From Planctomycetota bacterium (GTDB lineage Bacteria; Planctomycetota; UBA11346), in NCBI GenBank assembly GCA_016745075.1, contig JADGDD010000006.1, positions 1 through 64,000 of the forward strand: a DNA stretch of 64,000 nucleotides, written 5' to 3'. The notes beneath the pieces were generated by a model. The model ran no database searches and was not told the origin of the DNA. It saw nothing but the letters and a program-made list of their open reading frames with translations. The position numbers were made by a program, and so were the translations under genes. Positions 60,951 to 64,000 of the stretch are shown here, piece by piece. Positions within the stretch are counted from its first letter, which is position 1. Every line of letters starts with the position of its first letter.

Positions 60951-63900
60951 TCAGGAATCTCCACAAGAATACGGAAGCCAATAACGGGGGCCATTGCGCC
61001 AGAGTAGACACTTTCGATCGCTGTCGCAGAGAAATCATGAGGCCGATAATAGGAAAAGCCACCACCAATAATGAGTGAGCCATAGAAGTTCTCATTCCGG
61101 TCTATAGTGCTATCACCGAGCCATTCACGAACATTACCAGCTAGATCATGATGACCAAAAGGGCCAATGTCTGTTTTGGTTGAGCCAACAGTGTTGGCTG
61201 TTTCGCGGTACATACCAGCGCTGACGGCAAAACTAAGGTCAAAAGTGTCTCCCCATGGCCAAATGCGTTGGCTATCACCAGCGGTAGCGGCTTGCTGCCA
61301 TTCCTGTTTTGTCGGTAGACGAATGTTTAAGCCGCTGTGTTTGCTGAGCCATGAACAATAATGTTTAGCGCTTTCAATAGTGATAGAGGAGACAGCGCCG
61401 TTGCTGAGCACTTTTTCTTGCAGACCGTATTTGGAACCTTTGAATTCCCAGTTTCTTGGTACGTAAGGAACAACTAACTCATTGAGACCTTCTGCGTTCA
61501 TCATTTGTTCAAAGTGTGTTTTAATTTCACTCCATTGATCTACATGATGAATGAAATGATAATATTGTGCGTTTGATATTTCATAGGTACTCAGCAAGAA
61601 GCCTTTGCCACCATCGATAGCGGGAACGTATTGAACGGGGATGGTTGTTTTGATGGCTGGTACAGAAACTTGTTCTAAGATCTGGCTGGGTACAAATAAG
61701 TTTTTATCTGCTCCGGATTGAAGCGTGATTGGTAAGTTGTGGGTCGGGGACTGAACGATGTAGCTGCCTGCTGGCAATTCTGTTGTGCTGGGAAGGGTGA
61801 TTGATTGAATTTCTTCTCCAGCAGAAAAGCGGCCATCACGATTACGTTGGCGAGCCCGAATGCTCACAACAGTTCCTGCGGTTCCGGTTAATTGCAGCGA
61901 AGAATGTGCATCAAGACGAGTCAGGTAGGTCCTTTCAGTGTCGTAGCGCTGTAATTCTTTGCGATGAACAATCACTTCAGCAAGTGCTTGTCGTTTTTGT
62001 GCATCTTGCAAGCGTTCCCATATCATTTCAGTCAGTAATAGACGGGCCGTGGTGTAATCTGTTTCTTCAGGGTAAGCGGCCAGTTGAGAGAGAACGAGGG
62101 TCGCGTGTTTGGCGGCACTTGTTGTTGATTCAATGATTTCTTGTTGTTGCTGACGTAAGAGATTACGAGCATCCCACAATTCATTTTTTTGTTCTGCGGC
62201 CTCTTTGTAGAGTTTGTTTTGTAAAAAAGCGATACGCTGTTGGGTGGCATCTATGGTATCGCTGAGTTTTAAGGATTGTGCACGGTTCTCTTGAGCAATA
62301 AGGAGGTTCTTGTGAGCAGTAGCGAGTGCTTCGGTACGATTGCGTTCCGTGAGCACGACATGTTCGTGCGTTTGCAACATGGCGGTATAAGTTTGTTCTT
62401 GTTCGGATAATCCAGATGGTAAGAGATTGTCATTTTCTTCAAATTGATGAGCCTTATCATAAAAAGCTTTTGCTGCGGTCAGTGCTTGTTCACATTTTGA
62501 GGTACCTGCTCCCGCTTGTTTGGCGTGACCAAGTTGGTCATCACCTTGTTTCTTGTAAGCGGTAATAATGGCCAAATTTTTCATGCGCTGTATGGCAGCA
62601 TTGCGGGCAATATACTGGCTTTTTAATGTGTCTGCTTCTGTGGTGTAAAAAGCTCCAGTTGATTCAATGAGTTTGTTGATAGCTGGCTGCAAGTCCGTTG
62701 CGCCTTTGGCCAACGTTTTGGCTTCAGCAAGTAGGTTCTGTGATTTATTATACGCTTCTGCTTGGGAGCGGTTTGCTTGCATACGTTCGGTCACGATGGC
62801 GCGTAATTGCCCTGCGGCTTGTATTCGTTTATCAAGGCCAGTAATGCCACTACCATTTTGTTGTGCTGTTTCAAAAAAAGTATCAACAGACTTTAAGGAT
62901 GTTAAAAGAGTGGTTTCTTTAGTAATAAGAGCACTCAAGTTTCCTTTATTTGTTTCAATCTCTGTTGGTGTTAATATGGGTATGTGTGTTGCTTCGGCTT
63001 CTGTGAGTAGAGCATCACCTTTTTTGAAAGCTTCCAGCGCTACTGCTTGTAGGCGCGCACGTTCAAGATCGTGAACTTGTGCAGAAATAATATCGTACGC
63101 GGCGCGAATGTCCTCGTTTTCTGAGTCTAATTCTAGAGCAACATCAATGTGTTTTTTGGCTTCTTGTAATTGCTGTTCAGCAACGGCGCTGTCGGTTCGA
63201 TCGAGCGCAGCTAAAAGAGCCTGTGCTTTTTTGAGGGCGTTTTGTGCTTCGGTACGGGCTAGCTCTTGTTGTTCTTTCATTTTTGCAGAAACAAGTTGTG
63301 CGGCGATAGTAGCCTTGAGATCGGAGAGACCGGGGAGATCTGGTACTTTGTCTTCTGCGAGTAGCAAAGATTCTTTGATACTCTGTAGCTCATCAACACT
63401 TGTAGCATTTTGGGCATCTGCTTGCGCCTGTGTGAATAAAGCCTGTGCTTCTCCTAAACGGTTTTGTTGTTGGGTGTAGAGCGTGCCGCCAATGCCACCG
63501 CCGAGCAAGAGGATCATGACTGCCGCAACAATACATTGGGTTTTGTGTGCTTGTACCCATGCGCCGACACGTTCAATGAAATTACGTTTGCGGGCAATAA
63601 CCGCTTGTCCAGCAAGGTATCGTTTTATGTCTTCTGAAAATTCTTCGCAATTTTGATAGCGATTCTCTGGTTTGTGTTCCATAGCCTTATGAACAATGGC
63701 TACTAGGTCTTGGTTGAATGTGTCGTTATGTTCGTTGAGTGGTGTGAAGGCACCGCTGGTTTTTGCGGCAATTAATTCATGAATATTTTTAACTTCAATC
63801 GGGCGGTGCTGGCATAACATTTCATACAAAGTTGCGCCCAATGCATAAATATCAGAGCGGGCATCTATTTCGTTCTTTTTACCAAGCGCTTGCTCTGGAG

Positions 63901-64000
63901 GCATGTAATACGGTGTTCCCATGGCGGCACCGGTTTGTGTGGCCGACATAGCATTTTCATCACGTAAACTATTAACTATATCAGCTAGAGATTGTGCGTC
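60947..64000 (-). CDS. Ser/Thr protein kinase with PEGA-like and SUMF1 domains (N-terminus outside window)
   Basis: At least 1017 residues; the frame is open to the window edge. The visible part of the kinase has the activation-loop end GTPYYMPPEQAL and SDIYALGATLYEML with RPI and the C-lobe. One transmembrane helix follows (IVAAVMILLLGGGIGGTLY). A long periplasmic coiled coil (about 190-680) leads to a PEGA-like segment (LPAGSYIVQSPTHNLPITL). The C-terminal FGE-sulfatase/SUMF1 domain has RLPTKQEWQQAATAGD and DLAGNVREWLGDS. Kinase-SUMF1 fusions are frequent in planctomycetes and relatives. It heads an operon with the barrel, FecR and FHA genes. Confidence 0.9.
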   Translation of the reverse strand, partial: DAQSLADIVNSLRDENAMSATQTGAAMGTPYYMPPEQALGKKNEIDARSDIYALGATLYEMLCQHRPIEVKNIHELIAAKTSGAFTPLNEHNDTFNQDLVAIVHKAMEHKPENRYQNCEEFSEDIKRYLAGQAVIARKRNFIERVGAWVQAHKTQCIVAAVMILLLGGGIGGTLYTQQQNRLGEAQALFTQAQADAQNATSVDELQSIKESLLLAEDKVPDLPGLSDLKATIAAQLVSAKMKEQQELARTEAQNALKKAQALLAALDRTDSAVAEQQLQEAKKHIDVALELDSENEDIRAAYDIISAQVHDLERARLQAVALEAFKKGDALLTEAEATHIPILTPTEIETNKGNLSALITKETTLLTSLKSVDTFFETAQQNGSGITGLDKRIQAAGQLRAIVTERMQANRSQAEAYNKSQNLLAEAKTLAKGATDLQPAINKLIESTGAFYTTEADTLKSQYIARNAAIQRMKNLAIITAYKKQGDDQLGHAKQAGAGTSKCEQALTAAKAFYDKAHQFEENDNLLPSGLSEQEQTYTAMLQTHEHVVLTERNRTEALATAHKNLLIAQENRAQSLKLSDTIDATQQRIAFLQNKLYKEAAEQKNELWDARNLLRQQQQEIIESTTSAAKHATLVLSQLAAYPEETDYTTARLLLTEMIWERLQDAQKRQALAEVIVHRKELQRYDTERTYLTRLDAHSSLQLTGTAGTVVSIRARQRNRDGRFSAGEEIQSITLPSTTELPAGSYIVQSPTHNLPITLQSGADKNLFVPSQILEQVSVPAIKTTIPVQYVPAIDGGKGFLLSTYEISNAQYYHFIHHVDQWSEIKTHFEQMMNAEGLNELVVPYVPRNWEFKGSKYGLQEKVLSNGAVSSITIESAKHYCSWLSKHSGLNIRLPTKQEWQQAATAGDSQRIWPWGDTFDLSFAVSAGMYRETANTVGSTKTDIGPFGHHDLAGNVREWLGDSTIDRNENFYGSLIIGGGFSYYRPHDFSATAIESVYSGAMAPVIGFRILVEIPE

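Overview
The window looks like the chromosome of a Gram-negative bacterium with low-to-moderate GC. Outer-membrane proteins, a TolC-like protein, lipoproteins and LolD/MacB-type ABC genes support a double membrane. A Ser/Thr kinase fused to a sulfatase-modifying-factor domain, FHA and FecR proteins, a bacilliredoxin and an integrase-core transposase type common in planctomycetes point to the PVC superphylum (Planctomycetota/Lentisphaerota/Verrucomicrobiota). That placement is an inference from gene content and cannot be fixed by eye.

Layout. (1) 1-4000: a toxin-rich accessory patch. It has a secreted protein carrying an Rhs-core end motif and a variable C-terminal region, a possible immunity-type membrane protein, and an ADP-ribosyltransferase-like gene cut short by a decayed insertion sequence. 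(2) 4000-9660: ordinary small genes (secreted esterase-like protein, CutA, bacilliredoxin, HAD phosphatase, membrane proteins) and an apparently empty 800-base stretch. (3) 9663-29982: a 20.3-kb integrative element in tRNA-His, bounded by a 50-bp direct repeat (attL/attR). It carries a complete-looking long non-contractile (lambda-like) tail cassette: connector/terminator-like proteins, tail tube, tail assembly chaperone with a -1 frameshift signal, tape measure, tail tip, fibres and a glycan-hydrolase-like tail protein. It also carries a replication/regulation block with divergent repressors, and a tyrosine integrase. No terminase, portal, capsid, head protease or recognisable endolysin gene is present. 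(4) 30068-37489: housekeeping genes trmB, rpsO and fusA, then a hybrid histidine kinase with a single-domain response regulator. (5) 37589-54813: lipoprotein, ABC exporter, CYTH protein, then a compact plus-strand run: accA, a PII-like gene, dgt, a BASS-type transporter, mobA, an LTA-synthase-like enzyme, ECF sigma factor, a membrane protein with a cyclase-like toroid, and a TolC-like protein. After these come YraN, a LysM amidase, a small lipoprotein and a membrane MutS-like ATPase. (6) 54894-64000, minus strand: rpmA, ftsH, an FHA protein, a FecR protein, an outer-membrane barrel and a Ser/Thr kinase with PEGA-like and SUMF1 domains.

The strongest candidate for something unusual is the tRNA-His element: a mobile unit that seems to encode a phage tail without a head. 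It could be an integrating F-type tailocin, a satellite or transfer particle, or a head-less remnant whose remaining genes are all still open. Secondary points are the secreted Rhs-tip gene with a one-base frameshift at its signal peptide, the PII-like protein with a shortened T-loop directly behind accA, and the kinase-barrel-FecR-FHA cluster.
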